Part shown: positions 26,223-36,959 of the stretch, in pieces
How positions within the stretch are numbered: position 1 is the first letter of the stretch
How the letters are laid out: the number at the start of each line of letters is the position of its first letter
DNA from: Ferruginibacter paludis
Lineage (GTDB): Bacteria; Bacteroidota; Bacteroidia; Chitinophagales; Chitinophagaceae
Direction: 5' to 3'
Assembly: GCF_030409685.1 (NCBI RefSeq)
Contig: NZ_JAUFQJ010000007.1
Span: 462,136-526,135, forward strand
Length of the DNA stretch: 64,000 bases
Position numbers and translations under genes: made by a program
The notes under the pieces: model-generated
Database searches by the model: none
What the model saw: only the letters and a program-made list of their open reading frames with translations
What the model was told of the DNA's origin: nothing

Positions 26223-27398
26223 TTATTTAACGGCATTTGCTTTAAATACACGGATAAAATTCCCGCCTAAAATTTTGCGGATGTCTTTTTCGCTGTAGCC
26301 TCTTTCCAGCAGGGCTTTCGTTACCAGCGGGTAATCTTCTACACCGTTCAGCTCCAGCGGCGGAGCTTCAATACCATCAAAGTCGCTGCCCAGGCCTACA
26401 TGGTCAACACCTATCAGCTTTACAATATAATCCAGGTGGTCTATCAGCACGGAAAGATGCGGGCGAAAATTCCTGACTTCATCTTTGTAAATTTCGCCCA
26501 CCATAATGGCTGCGTAATCCGGTTGTATTTTTAAGGCAATTAAAGAATCAACGGATGATTTATGCTGTGCAACAAAAGCCATGGCCTTTGCTTCATACGT
26601 ACTGTCAATAAAGCCGGCATAAAAATTTAGGTGAATAACGCCGCCATTTTTTCCAATGGCTTTTATCTGTTCATCCTTTAAATTTCTACGGTGTTTGCAT
26701 AAATTCCAAACACTGCTATGTGATGCTATAATGGGTTTGGTAGTAGTATTGATCACATCCCAGAATGTTTGTTCTCCGTTATGACTAATGTCTACCATCA
26801 TGCCCAGGTCATTCATTCTATTCACTATTTGTTTTCCGAAATCCGTCAGTCCTTTGTGTTTCAGTGAATCACCTTTTAAGGTTTCGTCTGCGGCTGATGT
26901 AGCCCAGTCGGTAGAGTTATTCCAGGTCAATGTCATGTACCTTACACCCCTGTTAAAAAATGTATCCAGTTTATTCAAATCATTCTCTATCATGTGCCCG
27001 CCTTCCACACCCAGCATGGCCGCCAGCTTTTTTGCCTTGACGGCCTGCTGCAATTGCGCCGGAGTTTTAACCAGCATCATTTTACCCGGGTTGCGGTTAC
27101 ACCAGGCATACACAGAATCGATTTCCCGGTTGGCAAATGCATAGGGATGTTCCTGCTCAGGCCCGCAAAAAATAGAGAATATCTGTACGTCAATGCCACC
27201 TTCTTTCATCCGGTTTAAATCAGAATGTGTTTTGCCTTTCAGGTTGGTATCAAACTGAACCTTTTTTTCAATGGTGGAACTGGGGATGTCGTTGTGCGTA
27301 TCAATCAATATGGCATCATAGTGCAGCTTCTTGTACGACTGCGATTTTGTAGTTAAAAAACAAAGGGGGCTTAATAACAGAAAGAAAAGATGCTTCAT
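26223..27398 (-). CDS. Exported membrane dipeptidase (M19 family)
   Basis: The protein has 391 residues from ATG 27398-27396; an upstream open extension of 15 codons is ignored because this start gives MKHLFFLLLSPLCFLTTKSQ, a signal peptide. M19 motifs are in order: IDTHNDIPS (metal His and Asp), GVEGGHMI (bridging Glu), VDISHNGE, ASHSSVWNLCKHRRN and GLGSDFDGIE. The family cleaves dipeptides, including some with D-residues, using a two-zinc centre. It is probably periplasmic, adding to the peptide-salvage enzymes of this strand. The 170 bases between it and the kinase gene show no further gene. Confidence 0.9.
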   Translation of the reverse strand: MKHLFFLLLSPLCFLTTKSQSYKKLHYDAILIDTHNDIPSSTIEKKVQFDTNLKGKTHSDLNRMKEGGIDVQIFSIFCGPEQEHPYAFANREIDSVYAWCNRNPGKMMLVKTPAQLQQAVKAKKLAAMLGVEGGHMIENDLNKLDTFFNRGVRYMTLTWNNSTDWATSAADETLKGDSLKHKGLTDFGKQIVNRMNDLGMMVDISHNGEQTFWDVINTTTKPIIASHSSVWNLCKHRRNLKDEQIKAIGKNGGVIHLNFYAGFIDSTYEAKAMAFVAQHKSSVDSLIALKIQPDYAAIMVGEIYKDEVRNFRPHLSVLIDHLDYIVKLIGVDHVGLGSDFDGIEAPPLELNGVEDYPLVTKALLERGYSEKDIRKILGGNFIRVFKANAVK

Positions 27399-27727
27399 AA
27401 TAAAATTTGTTTTGGTCATCGGACAACAATTGTGTTTGTACAACTTACTGTTTATTTCTTTTGGCTTCTAATGGAAGATAAATAAGCGCATGCCTTAAAT
27501 CAGTAACAATACACGGAAGATAAATAACTATTATCAATTTAAATCCGGCGTTTTAGATAAATAAAATTTATACGGCATTTAGAAGAATAGCTCACCCATA
27601 ACAATATGAAATTTATCCATTAAAAAAGTAAAACAATTATGCATGCTGTTTAATTAAATAAAAACAATATAAATTAATATGCTAACTTAACATCACTAAC
27701 TCCACCTTTTCAATAAATGTATTTACC
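27399..27727. other. Divergent intergenic region
   Basis: Very AT-rich stretch between the minus-strand dipeptidase and the plus-strand PAS kinase. It must hold both promoters, but no clear TAnnTTTG box or repeat was identified. Confidence 0.4.
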
Positions 27728-29854
27728 ATGCAAAATAAGCCTCTGTCAACAATTGACACCCTCCAGAAAAGTTTTAAGCCCATCGAAGAAATTGAGACCT
27801 CAAGACTGATATATGAATTAGAAGTGCACCAGATTGAACTGGAAATGCAGAACGAAGAACTGTTGCAAACACAAAACCAGGTAAAAGAGGAAGTGGAAAA
27901 ATTGGCTGCGTATGCACGCAAATATGCAACGCTGTATGATTTTGCACCATCGGGATATTGCACCCTTTCGCGGGCAGGGGACATAATGGAATTGAATTTA
28001 AGTGCGGCGAAAATGCTGGGAAAAGATCGCGGCAGGTTGATCAATAACCGGCTTGCATTGTATGTATCGCCTGAAACACAACCCCGGTATCATCTTTTTT
28101 TGGAGAGTATTTTTAATGATAAAGCCAAACACACCTGCGAAATTATTTTATCTGTAAATGAACGGTCACCCATGCATGTTTTGCTTGCGGGCACAGTAGA
28201 TGAAACAGAAGAAAGATGTTTTATAAATGTCATTGATATTACTGAAAGGAAACAGGCAAAGGAAACGCTGTTATTGCAAAATAAAATAAGCGAACAACAT
28301 ACGGCAGAATTGGTGCTTGCCAACAGGGAACTGACACTTAAAAGTAAAGAAAACGAAAAGCTGACAGCCGCTTTAAATGCAAGCAACAAAAAATTAATAA
28401 CGGCAATGCAGCTTTCAGACCAGGCCGTACAGAAATATTTTACCTTATACAACATAGCACCCTGCGCTTATTTTACCTTGTCAAGGCACAGTAAAATTAT
28501 AGAGCTTAACCTTCGCGGCGCACAGCTCCTCGGGCGACAAAAACTCACACTAAAGGGTAAGCTTTTCTCAGCATTTATTACTGTTGAATCCAAGCCCGTA
28601 TTTGACCATTTTGTAGAAAAAATATTTGAAACAAACCTTAGTCAGACCTGCGAGTTGTCGCTTGCGATGGACGGGCGGCCACCAATGTTTTTACACCTGG
28701 AAGGCAGCCTTACCGACAATGGGGAGCACTGCTTTTTAACAATGCTGGATATCTCGGCCCGTAAAGAAAAAGAAGACAAAATAAGGCAGCTCTCCCAAGC
28801 CGTAGAGCAGAGCCCGGTAAGCATTATAATTACCAACACCAGCGGAAGCATTGAATATGTGAACTCAAAATTTGCTGAAAACACTGGCTATAATTTTGAA
28901 GAAGTAAAAGGCAAAAATATAGCCGTACTCAACTCAGGGCATACAACTGATGAAGAATACGCAGCTTTGTGGCAGGCACTTAAAGAGGGTTGCGAATGGC
29001 ACGGCGAGTTTCACAACAAAAAAAAGAACGGCCAGTTTTACTGGGAATCTGCGGCATTCTCCTGCATTCAGAATACTGCGGGCGAAACCACGCATTACCT
29101 GGCAATTACCGAAGACATTACGTACCGGAAACATTCAGAAGCTAGGCTGGTAAAATATGCAAAGGAGTTAAAGAATGTGAACTCAGATCTTGAAAATTTT
29201 GCTTTTATCGCCAGCCACGATTTGCAGGAGCCATTGCGCATGGTAAACAGTTTTTTAAACCTGGTTGAAAGAAGGCTGGACAGCCAATTGGATGAAACCA
29301 CCCGCCAATACATTCGTTTTGTAATTGATGGCGCAGACCGCATGAAAATATTGATACGCGATTTGTTGCAATATTCACGGATAGGTACGAATAAGGAAGA
29401 ATTTTCTGCAGTGGATTTAAATGCCGTTTTTGCACATCTGCAGAATGTGCTGCGGGAAACAATTGATTTAAACAACGCTGTAATAAAGGTTCAATCATTG
29501 CCTGTGATCATAGCAAATGATACATTGGTGCATGAGTTGCTGCTTAACCTGTTAACCAATGCACTAAAATACCGGGGCTATGATCCGCCGCAAATTGAAG
29601 CTGGTTGTGTTGAAGAAACCAGCCGCTATGTGCTGTTTGTAAAAGACAACGGTATCGGCATCAACGTCGAATATTTTGATAAAATATTTATCATATTTCA
29701 ACGCCTGCACGCCAGGAGCAGCTATCCGGGAACAGGTATCGGCCTTGCCATTTGCAGGAGAATCGCAGAACTGCATAAAGGTAAAATTTGGGTAGAATCT
29801 GAAGAAGGGAAAGGAAGTACTTTCTTTGTCTCTTTTCCTAAATCTGCTGAATAA
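27728..29854 (+). CDS. Cytosolic PAS-domain histidine kinase
   Basis: The protein has 708 residues without membrane segments. An N-terminal coiled region (ELEVHQIELEMQNEELLQTQ) is followed by a PAS domain at about 65-170 (YDFAPSGYCTLSRAGDI), a second very similar PAS at about 240-345 (YNIAPCAYFTLSRHSKI) and a third PAS/PAC at about 355-475 (PVSIIITNTSG, WHGEFHNKKKNG). The HisKA box is FIASHDLQEPLRM (His about 496) and the HATPase domain carries LLTNALKYRG, DNGIGI and GTGIGLAICRRIAELH. The first two PAS domains look like an internal duplication. No regulator gene is adjacent, so it is an orphan kinase. Confidence 0.9.
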   Translation: MQNKPLSTIDTLQKSFKPIEEIETSRLIYELEVHQIELEMQNEELLQTQNQVKEEVEKLAAYARKYATLYDFAPSGYCTLSRAGDIMELNLSAAKMLGKDRGRLINNRLALYVSPETQPRYHLFLESIFNDKAKHTCEIILSVNERSPMHVLLAGTVDETEERCFINVIDITERKQAKETLLLQNKISEQHTAELVLANRELTLKSKENEKLTAALNASNKKLITAMQLSDQAVQKYFTLYNIAPCAYFTLSRHSKIIELNLRGAQLLGRQKLTLKGKLFSAFITVESKPVFDHFVEKIFETNLSQTCELSLAMDGRPPMFLHLEGSLTDNGEHCFLTMLDISARKEKEDKIRQLSQAVEQSPVSIIITNTSGSIEYVNSKFAENTGYNFEEVKGKNIAVLNSGHTTDEEYAALWQALKEGCEWHGEFHNKKKNGQFYWESAAFSCIQNTAGETTHYLAITEDITYRKHSEARLVKYAKELKNVNSDLENFAFIASHDLQEPLRMVNSFLNLVERRLDSQLDETTRQYIRFVIDGADRMKILIRDLLQYSRIGTNKEEFSAVDLNAVFAHLQNVLRETIDLNNAVIKVQSLPVIIANDTLVHELLLNLLTNALKYRGYDPPQIEAGCVEETSRYVLFVKDNGIGINVEYFDKIFIIFQRLHARSSYPGTGIGLAICRRIAELHKGKIWVESEEGKGSTFFVSFPKSAE

Positions 29855-30221
29855 TAACAAATTTCCCTTCTTCCCGTTTCTTCAATTGTTTTGTTGCAGG
29901 CCAAAGTACTGCCCGCTGGTTTTAACCAGCCTGCCGGAATTATCGACTGTACGGCTGTTTTTATTTTTTTTCAATTTTATTTAAATCTTGCCTCGTAGCC
30001 AGCACCCGATTCCGCGTAATATTTGCCTGCAAATAAAAATTGGGGCACAGCGCCCTGAATAGTAGCATCACTTCAATACAGACTGTACTATCTATCCACT
30101 TCACATGATATGAATCATTTTCAGTACTGAAGTAAGTCACCTGTCACTGCTGCACGGCTTATTACCTTTCCTTGATTTTTTGACAGTATCATTCTATTTT
30201 TTACAGACGAAATAATTATCT
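29855..30221. other. Gene-free stretch before the Fe-S flavoprotein
   Basis: A small hairpin (GCTGGT 29915-29920 with ACCAGC 29925-29930) lies 60 bases after the kinase stop, but no T-run follows directly. Nothing else could be assigned. Confidence 0.4.
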
Positions 30222-31868
30222 ATGTCCAGTACAGATAGCACAAAGCCGGTAGATCTGCTGCAACATGCAGAAGGTACCGGGCCCCTCCGTTCCATGCGGC
30301 CGGTGTATGTTGATTTTATGCCACCCTGCAACAGCGCCTGCCCTGCGGGTGAAAATATCCAGGGCTGGTTGTCCCACGCCCAGGCTGGCAACTACTTTGA
30401 AGCGTTTCAAACCCTTGTGGAAGAAAATCCCTTTCCAGGGCTGATGGGCCGTGTTTGTGTAAAGCCGTGTGAAACCGGCTGTAACAGGAACCACATTGAT
30501 ACCACCATTAATATACATGCGGTAGAAAGATTTATCGGCGACGAAGCTATCCGGCAGCAATGGCCCATCCGTTGTACGGTGGTGCCAACTGGCAAAAGAG
30601 TGCTGGTGGTGGGGGCAGGACCCGCAGGCTTATCTGCTGCTTATCATCTTACACGGCTGGGACATACGGTAGAGGTTTTTGACGCCGGTGATCATCCCGG
30701 TGGCTTATTATGGACCGGCATCCCGGACTACCGTCTGCCGGATGATATATTAAAAGCAGAAATTGATCGAATCGTAAAAATGGGTGTCACCATTCGCTCC
30801 AATTACAGGGTAACGGATATTGCCACCGAAAAAGCGGTAGGGAAATTCGACGCCGTTTTTCTTGGTATCGGTTCCCAGTTAATAAAAAAAGAAAATTTTG
30901 AACAGGATGACTCTATCCTAATAACCGATGCATTTGATTTCTTTAATCAGTTTAAAATCAACGCTGGTCCCTACACCCAAAAAAAAGTGGTAGTGTATGG
31001 CGGTGGCAAACTGGCCTTGTACCTTGCCCGCATTATTAAACGGCTGCACTCTGAAGTGGCCGTTTATTTTTTTGGAGACAAAAAATTGATGCCGGCTTAC
31101 GATTACGAAACAGAAGATGCACTGGCGGAAGGTGTGGATGTGCAGTTGCTGAAAAGCATTCGCAGCATAAAAAATAAAACGATCACGCTGGAGAAAATGA
31201 AAGTGGAGAAGGGCAAAGCCATCGGAACCGGTGAGTTTGAAACCGTAACAGCAGATGTGCTGATCAATGCAAACAAACAGGAAGCAGGCTCCGATTTTTT
31301 AAGGGCGTTGGAAGGCATCAGCATCAACGCGGACGGCACAGTGAACATCAATGCAGAACGCATGACAGGGCAGGAGGGCATTTTTGCCGGAGGCGATATG
31401 TTGCCAGGTGAAAACAGAAGCTCTACCATTGCCATTGGTCATGGCAAGAAAGCGGCCAAATACATCAATGCCTATCTGTTACAACAGGCGTTTCTGAAGG
31501 GTGAAAAACATCCTACGGCTGGTTACCGCAAATTACACATGTGGTATCAAACCGATGCGCCTCAAAAAGAACAGGATAAACTGGCGCCTGCAGAAGCCAT
31601 CAAAACCTTTGAAGAAATTATCGGCGGTTTAAATGAAGCCGAAGCCAGGTTTGAAGCACAACGCTGCCTCAGCTGCGGTAACTGTTTTGAGTGCGACGGC
31701 TGTTTTGGTGCCTGCCCCGAAGATGCCATCATCAAGCTAGGCAAGGGTAACCGTTACAAATTTAATTACGATGCCTGCACCGGCTGTGCTGTTTGTTTTG
31801 AACAATGTCCATGCCACGCAATAGAAATGATTTCAGAACCCGTTAATGTTACTACCGATGTCAAATAA
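30222..31868 (+). CDS. GltD-like FAD/NAD(P) oxidoreductase with C-terminal ferredoxin domain
   Basis: The protein has 548 residues. The N-terminal domain resembles the Fe-S entry domain of glutamate synthase small subunit and dihydropyrimidine dehydrogenase, with C36, C40 and the later C79, C83, C87 (GRVCVKPCETGC). The FAD site is VVGAGPAGLSAAYHL (about 129-143) with DHPGGLLWTGIPDYRLP, and NAD(P) binding is suggested by VVVYGGGKLALYLAR. The C-terminus (about 484-545) adds two 4Fe-4S motifs, CLSCGNCFECDGC and CTGCAVCFEQCP. Its stop overlaps the start of nifJ by 11 bases, so the two are coupled. It probably passes electrons between NAD(P)H and the oxidoreductase or ferredoxin; this is inferred from context. 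Confidence 0.85.
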   Translation: MSSTDSTKPVDLLQHAEGTGPLRSMRPVYVDFMPPCNSACPAGENIQGWLSHAQAGNYFEAFQTLVEENPFPGLMGRVCVKPCETGCNRNHIDTTINIHAVERFIGDEAIRQQWPIRCTVVPTGKRVLVVGAGPAGLSAAYHLTRLGHTVEVFDAGDHPGGLLWTGIPDYRLPDDILKAEIDRIVKMGVTIRSNYRVTDIATEKAVGKFDAVFLGIGSQLIKKENFEQDDSILITDAFDFFNQFKINAGPYTQKKVVVYGGGKLALYLARIIKRLHSEVAVYFFGDKKLMPAYDYETEDALAEGVDVQLLKSIRSIKNKTITLEKMKVEKGKAIGTGEFETVTADVLINANKQEAGSDFLRALEGISINADGTVNINAERMTGQEGIFAGGDMLPGENRSSTIAIGHGKKAAKYINAYLLQQAFLKGEKHPTAGYRKLHMWYQTDAPQKEQDKLAPAEAIKTFEEIIGGLNEAEARFEAQRCLSCGNCFECDGCFGACPEDAIIKLGKGNRYKFNYDACTGCAVCFEQCPCHAIEMISEPVNVTTDVK

Positions 31869-34800
31869 AAATACAATCGCAACAATAGATGGAAATGAAG
31901 CCGCTGCTTATGTGGCCTATCGTGTAAATGAAGTCTGTGCCATCTATCCAATTACGCCTTCTTCTACCATGGCCGAACTGGCCGATGAATGGGCCGCTAA
32001 AGGAATTAAAAATATCTGGGGTTCTGTTCCCGATATTATGGAAATGCAAAGTGAAGCAGGTGCCGCCGGTACCGTGCATGGTGCTTTGCAAACCGGCTCG
32101 CTTACCACTACGTTTACGGCATCACAAGGCTTAATGCTGATGTTGCCGAATATGTATAAAATTGCAGGCGAATTAACTGCCTGCGTAATTCATGTGGCCG
32201 CCCGTTCGCTGGCTGCACAAGGCTTATCCATCTTTGGTGATCACCAGGATGTGATGGCCGCAAGAACTACCGGCTTTGCCATGTTGAGTTCTGTAAGTGT
32301 ACAGGAAGCACATGACTTTGCCCTGATTGCGCAGGTTGCAACACTGAAAGCAAGAATTCCGGTGATGCACTTTTTTGATGGCTTCCGTACTTCGCATGAA
32401 GTAAACAAACTGGAGTTGTTGACTGATGATCAGATCAGATCGATGATACCGGATGCACTGGTGATTGCACACCGCAACCGTGGTTTAAATCCGGAAAATC
32501 CTTTCATAAGAGGAACAGCTCAAAACCCGGATATTTATTTCCAGGGAAGAGAAACGGTGAATGATTTTTACAATAAAATGCCCGCCATTGTTGAAGAAGT
32601 AATGAACGACTTCGAAAAAATGACCGGCAGAAAATATGAACTGTTTCAATATTCAGGTGCGCCTGATGCAGAAAGAGTCATTATCATTATGGGCTCTGGT
32701 GGCGAGACAGTGGATGAAACTGTCCAGGCATTGAATAAAACCGGCGAAAAAACGGGTGTTATCCAGGTTCGTTTGTACAGACCATTCTCACTGGAACATT
32801 TTATAAAAGCAATTCCTGCTTCAGTAAAATCAATCGCCATTTTAGATCGTACCAAAGAGTCGGGTGCTTCCGGCGAACCGATGTACCAGGATGTGCTGGC
32901 TACTTTGGTTGAAGCATTGCAACAAGGAAAAATAGACAAATTACCAAGACTGGTTGGTGGCCGTTATGGTTTATCATCCAAGGAATTTACACCAGCCATG
33001 GTGAAAGCGGTATTTGATGAATTGAAAAAAGACAAACCTAAAAATGGTTTTACAGTAGGTATCAACGATGATGTAACCTTTACCAGCCTTACTTGTGATC
33101 CTTCCTATACGTTGGATGAATCAGAATGGAGACAGGGTTTATTCTTTGGATTGGGTGCTGACGGAACCGTAGGTGCCAATAAGAATACCATCAAAATTAT
33201 CGGTGAAAATACCGACCTGTTTGCACAGGGATATTTTGTATATGATTCAAAAAAATCAGGAGCAAGAACAGTATCCCATTTACGTTTCGGACCAAAACCA
33301 ATCCGTGCACCATACCTCATCAGCAAAGCAGATTTCATCGCCTGTCACCAGTTTAACTTTATTGAAAAAGTGGAGATGCTGGAATTTGCCAAACAGAATG
33401 CTACGTTTTTAATCAACAGTCCTTATGATAAGGATGAAGTGTGGGGCAAGATGACCGGGCAGGTGCAAAAAATGATCATTGACAAAAACATAAAGGTGTA
33501 CATCATTGATGCCACCAACGTAGCCAGGGAAACCGGCATGGCGGGTCGCATCAATACCATTATGCAGACCTGTTACTTTGCATTGAGCGGTGTGTTGCCA
33601 AGAGAAGATGCCATTAAGCAGATTAAAAAAGCGATTGAAAAATCCTACGCTAAAAAAGGTCAGAAAGTGATTGACCTGAACTTTAAAGCGGTGGATGCAA
33701 CGCTGGCTAATTTATATGAAGTTGACTATCCTAAAACTGTTTCAGCAGCCATGCATGAATTGCTGATTGTGCCTAAAAAAGCACCGCAGTTTGTGCAGGA
33801 AGTAACGGCTGTAATGATGGCCGGACATGGAGATGAATTGTCTGTAAGCCAGATGCCGGTTGATGGTACTTATCCAAGTGGTACTACCCAATGGGAAAAA
33901 AGAAATGTATCTGACCTGGTGCCGGTTTGGGATGCTGAAACCTGCATCCAGTGCGGTAACTGTGCGTATGTTTGTCCGCACGGAGTTATCCGGGCCAAGT
34001 TTTTCCACGAAAATTATTTGGGAAAAGCACCCGAAGGATTTCAATCAGCGCCTATCAATTCAAGAGGTTTTCCTGAAACAAAATATGCTTTACAGGTTTA
34101 CCTGGAAGACTGTACCGGTTGTAATTTATGCGTAGAAGTTTGCCCTGCGGTAAACATTACAGACCGTACAAAAAAAGCCATCAATATGGCAGAAAAAGAA
34201 CCCATCCTGGAACAGGGCAAAAAGAACATTGAGTACTTTGAAAATATCCCCTGGAATGATCGTTCCAAGATTGATTTCTCCACAGTACACGGTGCTCAAT
34301 TTTTAGAACCATTGTTTGAATTCTCCGGTGCCTGTGCCGGTTGCGGTGAAACACCTTACTTGAAATTATTATCACAATTATTTGGTGAACGTTTACTCGT
34401 TGCTAATGCAACAGGTTGTTCCTCTATTTACGGAGGTAATTTACCAACCACACCATGGACGGTAAACAAAGACGGCCGCGGACCAGCCTGGTCAAACTCC
34501 CTGTTTGAAGACAATGCAGAATTTGGTTTGGGCATGCGCATCACGGCAGATAAACAACTGGGTGTTGCCAAACAATATTTACTGGAGCTGAAAGATCAGC
34601 TGGGTGCAACGGTGGTAGATGAAATTCTGAACGCCAAACAGGTATTGGAATCAGAACTGGCGGTACAGCATTTGAGGGTACAGTTATTAAAAGAGCAGTT
34701 GAAAAAAATGACTTCTTCACCAGCACTTCATTTGTTATCTGTAGTTGACCAATTGGTTCGCCGCAGTGTATGGTTAGTAGGTGGTGACGGATGGGCTTAT

Positions 34801-35430
34801 GATATTGGTTACGGAGGTTTGGATCATGCATTATCAAGCGGAAGAAACATCAATATCCTGGTGCTGGATACAGAAGTGTATTCAAACACCGGTGGTCAGT
34901 CATCTAAATCTACCCCAACAGCAGCTACTGCAAAATTTGCAGCAGGTGGTAAAAGTGGTGGTAAAAAAGACCTGGCAATGCAGGCAATTTCTTATGGCAA
35001 TGTATATGTAGCGAGGGTAGCATTTGGCGCCAATCCGCAACAAACGTTGCTGGCGATGAGAGAGGCCGAAGCCTACGACGGACCTTCGCTGATATTGGCC
35101 TACAGCCATTGTATTGCACATGGCTACGATTTAAAAGATGGATTAACACAACAGAACAAAGCCGTTGAAAGTGGCCACTGGCCTTTAATGCGCTACAATC
35201 CAACCTTACGGATAAAAAATAAAAATCCGTTTATACTGGATTCAACCAGGCCAAAAATTTCATTGAAAGATTATGCCTACAATGAATTAAGATACAAAGT
35301 GCTTACCATGACAAACCCAACTGTGGCAGAAGACCTGATGAAACATGCACAGGACCTGGTAAACCTGAAATGGAAAAATTATGAAGAGCTGGCTACCAAA
35401 AAAGCAAGTGATTTTGTTCCTATAGCCTGA
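31858..35430 (+). CDS. nifJ: Pyruvate:ferredoxin (flavodoxin) oxidoreductase
   Basis: The protein has 1190 residues from ATG 31858 (MSNKNTIATIDGNEAAAYVAY); an in-frame ATG 12 bases upstream is less likely. It is a single-chain PFOR: domain I with YPITPSSTMAELADEW, the gamma domain with GLGADGTVGANKNTIKII, two 4Fe-4S motifs near residues 693-705 (CIQCGNCAYVCP) and 752-762 (CTGCNLCVEVCP), the proximal-cluster cysteines in CAGCGETPY, and the TPP site GGDGWAYDIGYGG with VYSNTGGQSSKSTPT. It oxidises pyruvate and CoA to acetyl-CoA and CO2, reducing ferredoxin or flavodoxin, or works in reverse. It overlaps the flavoprotein gene and is followed by a DHOD-like gene and pyruvate phosphate dikinase. 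Confidence 0.95.
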   Translation: MSNKNTIATIDGNEAAAYVAYRVNEVCAIYPITPSSTMAELADEWAAKGIKNIWGSVPDIMEMQSEAGAAGTVHGALQTGSLTTTFTASQGLMLMLPNMYKIAGELTACVIHVAARSLAAQGLSIFGDHQDVMAARTTGFAMLSSVSVQEAHDFALIAQVATLKARIPVMHFFDGFRTSHEVNKLELLTDDQIRSMIPDALVIAHRNRGLNPENPFIRGTAQNPDIYFQGRETVNDFYNKMPAIVEEVMNDFEKMTGRKYELFQYSGAPDAERVIIIMGSGGETVDETVQALNKTGEKTGVIQVRLYRPFSLEHFIKAIPASVKSIAILDRTKESGASGEPMYQDVLATLVEALQQGKIDKLPRLVGGRYGLSSKEFTPAMVKAVFDELKKDKPKNGFTVGINDDVTFTSLTCDPSYTLDESEWRQGLFFGLGADGTVGANKNTIKIIGENTDLFAQGYFVYDSKKSGARTVSHLRFGPKPIRAPYLISKADFIACHQFNFIEKVEMLEFAKQNATFLINSPYDKDEVWGKMTGQVQKMIIDKNIKVYIIDATNVARETGMAGRINTIMQTCYFALSGVLPREDAIKQIKKAIEKSYAKKGQKVIDLNFKAVDATLANLYEVDYPKTVSAAMHELLIVPKKAPQFVQEVTAVMMAGHGDELSVSQMPVDGTYPSGTTQWEKRNVSDLVPVWDAETCIQCGNCAYVCPHGVIRAKFFHENYLGKAPEGFQSAPINSRGFPETKYALQVYLEDCTGCNLCVEVCPAVNITDRTKKAINMAEKEPILEQGKKNIEYFENIPWNDRSKIDFSTVHGAQFLEPLFEFSGACAGCGETPYLKLLSQLFGERLLVANATGCSSIYGGNLPTTPWTVNKDGRGPAWSNSLFEDNAEFGLGMRITADKQLGVAKQYLLELKDQLGATVVDEILNAKQVLESELAVQHLRVQLLKEQLKKMTSSPALHLLSVVDQLVRRSVWLVGGDGWAYDIGYGGLDHALSSGRNINILVLDTEVYSNTGGQSSKSTPTAATAKFAAGGKSGGKKDLAMQAISYGNVYVARVAFGANPQQTLLAMREAEAYDGPSLILAYSHCIAHGYDLKDGLTQQNKAVESGHWPLMRYNPTLRIKNKNPFILDSTRPKISLKDYAYNELRYKVLTMTNPTVAEDLMKHAQDLVNLKWKNYEELATKKASDFVPIA

Positions 35431-35588
35431 CAATAGCAACTTACTGCGGGAACGAATGATGAAGCAATGAAACGCTGTGGAATGAATGTGTGGACTATGA
35501 CGACTGACTAAAATTTAAAAAGTTGTATTGAAGTGACAAAGAAATGTTTCACTAAAAATACAGTTAATACAATTTAATACTTAGCAAA

Positions 35589-36584
35589 ATGAATACACAA
35601 ACAACCTACATGGGGCTCAAACTAAATTCCCCGATCGTGGTATCAGCCTGTACCTTATCTGAACAAACAGATAATATTGTGATGATGGAAGATAACGGCG
35701 CCGGCGCTGTTGTACTGCATTCGCTGTTTGAAGAACAGATACACAAAGAAGAGAAGCGGTTAAATTCTGTGATCTCCAAAACATCCAACGCATTTGCTGA
35801 AGCGCTGGATTTTTTTCCCGACCTGGATGATGTAAACTCCGGCACGGATGATTATCTTAACCAGATACGCAAGGCAAAAGAAAGGGTGAAAATACCCATT
35901 ATAGCCAGTTTAAATGGCATCACCAACCAGGGGTGGGTCGACTACTCTAAACAGATGGAATGGGCCGGTGCCGATGGCATTGAAGTAAATATTTTTTTTA
36001 TTCCGGGAGATATAACCATGTCATCTGCAGAAGTAGAACACCGCTACCTCAACATCATTGATGCCATCCGGCAATCAGTCAATATTCCCGTCGCCGTAAA
36101 ATTAAATCCCTATTTCAGTGCCATGGGCAATATGAGTATTCGTATGCAGCATGCCGGTGCCGATGCGCTGGTAATGTTCAATCGTTTTTACCAGCCGGAT
36201 TTTAATATCGATGAATTGTCGGTAACAACCGATTTAAAGTTCAGCGAATCAAGCGAAATCAGGTTGCCCTTATTGTGGATTAGTTTGTTGTACGGCAAAG
36301 TTTATTGTTCGCTGGCCGCAACAACCGGCGTACAAACCGGTGTGGAAGTAATTAAATATTTGCTGGCCGGCGCTGATGTGGCGATGACGGCTTCGTCTTT
36401 ATATAAGAACGGTATTCCTTACCTGCGTACTATGAACAAACAATTGCAGCAATGGATGGAAAGAATGGGCTTTGATGATGTGGCTGCATTTAAAGGCAGC
36501 ATGAGCCAGAAACATATGCCGGATCCAACGGCTTATGAAAGGATTAACTATATTAAGATACTTGACAGTGTGAAGCAATCATAA
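35589..36584 (+). CDS. Dihydroorotate dehydrogenase-like flavoprotein
   Basis: The protein has 331 residues, a TIM-barrel with FMN-binding features: MGLKLNSPIVVSAC at the start, PIIASLNG, VEVN-like GADGIEVNIFF, VAVKLNPYFS with the phosphate-contacting lysine, and late GVQTGVEVIKYLLAGADVAM. The catalytic base position of true pyrimidine enzymes is not obvious. Relatives are commonly annotated as dihydroorotate dehydrogenase-like and occur near pyruvate oxidoreductases. It is 158 bases after nifJ. A redox role tied to that complex is possible; a role in pyrimidine synthesis is less likely without other pyr genes here. Confidence 0.8.
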   Translation: MNTQTTYMGLKLNSPIVVSACTLSEQTDNIVMMEDNGAGAVVLHSLFEEQIHKEEKRLNSVISKTSNAFAEALDFFPDLDDVNSGTDDYLNQIRKAKERVKIPIIASLNGITNQGWVDYSKQMEWAGADGIEVNIFFIPGDITMSSAEVEHRYLNIIDAIRQSVNIPVAVKLNPYFSAMGNMSIRMQHAGADALVMFNRFYQPDFNIDELSVTTDLKFSESSEIRLPLLWISLLYGKVYCSLAATTGVQTGVEVIKYLLAGADVAMTASSLYKNGIPYLRTMNKQLQQWMERMGFDDVAAFKGSMSQKHMPDPTAYERINYIKILDSVKQS

Positions 36585-36959
36585 ATTGTTAGCGACGCAA
36601 CAAGTTATGCAGCAAAAAAACAAAAAGTACATTACTTAAAATTTAATTGCAGCCCGGTTGTATTATATAGCGGCCGGACAAATTTATTTATTGTTAGCAT
36701 AGGTGCAGCCGTTGGTAAATACTTTGTAAACAATAAGGGCGTTGCACTAATGGTTATATAAAAATAGCAAGCAATATCTCTTCTCCCGGCCAAACCAAAC
36801 CTGCGCTGTTACATTTAAACGTGACTTCGTGTTGAATGAAAACATTGGAAACGATGGTATAAAAAAGTGATCACTATCACCTGCCGTTATGATAAATGTA
36901 ATACAAAAAAATCCTGCTTCGCTGTAATATGCATCGTTATAAAATCTAAAAATTTACAT
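36585..36959. other. Leader region before ppdK
   Basis: 375 bases without a gene. ATACTTTG near 36718-36725 is one step from the TAnnTTTG box and an 8-base palindrome GTGATCAC lies near 36868. Neither is enough to call a promoter or operator. Confidence 0.3.
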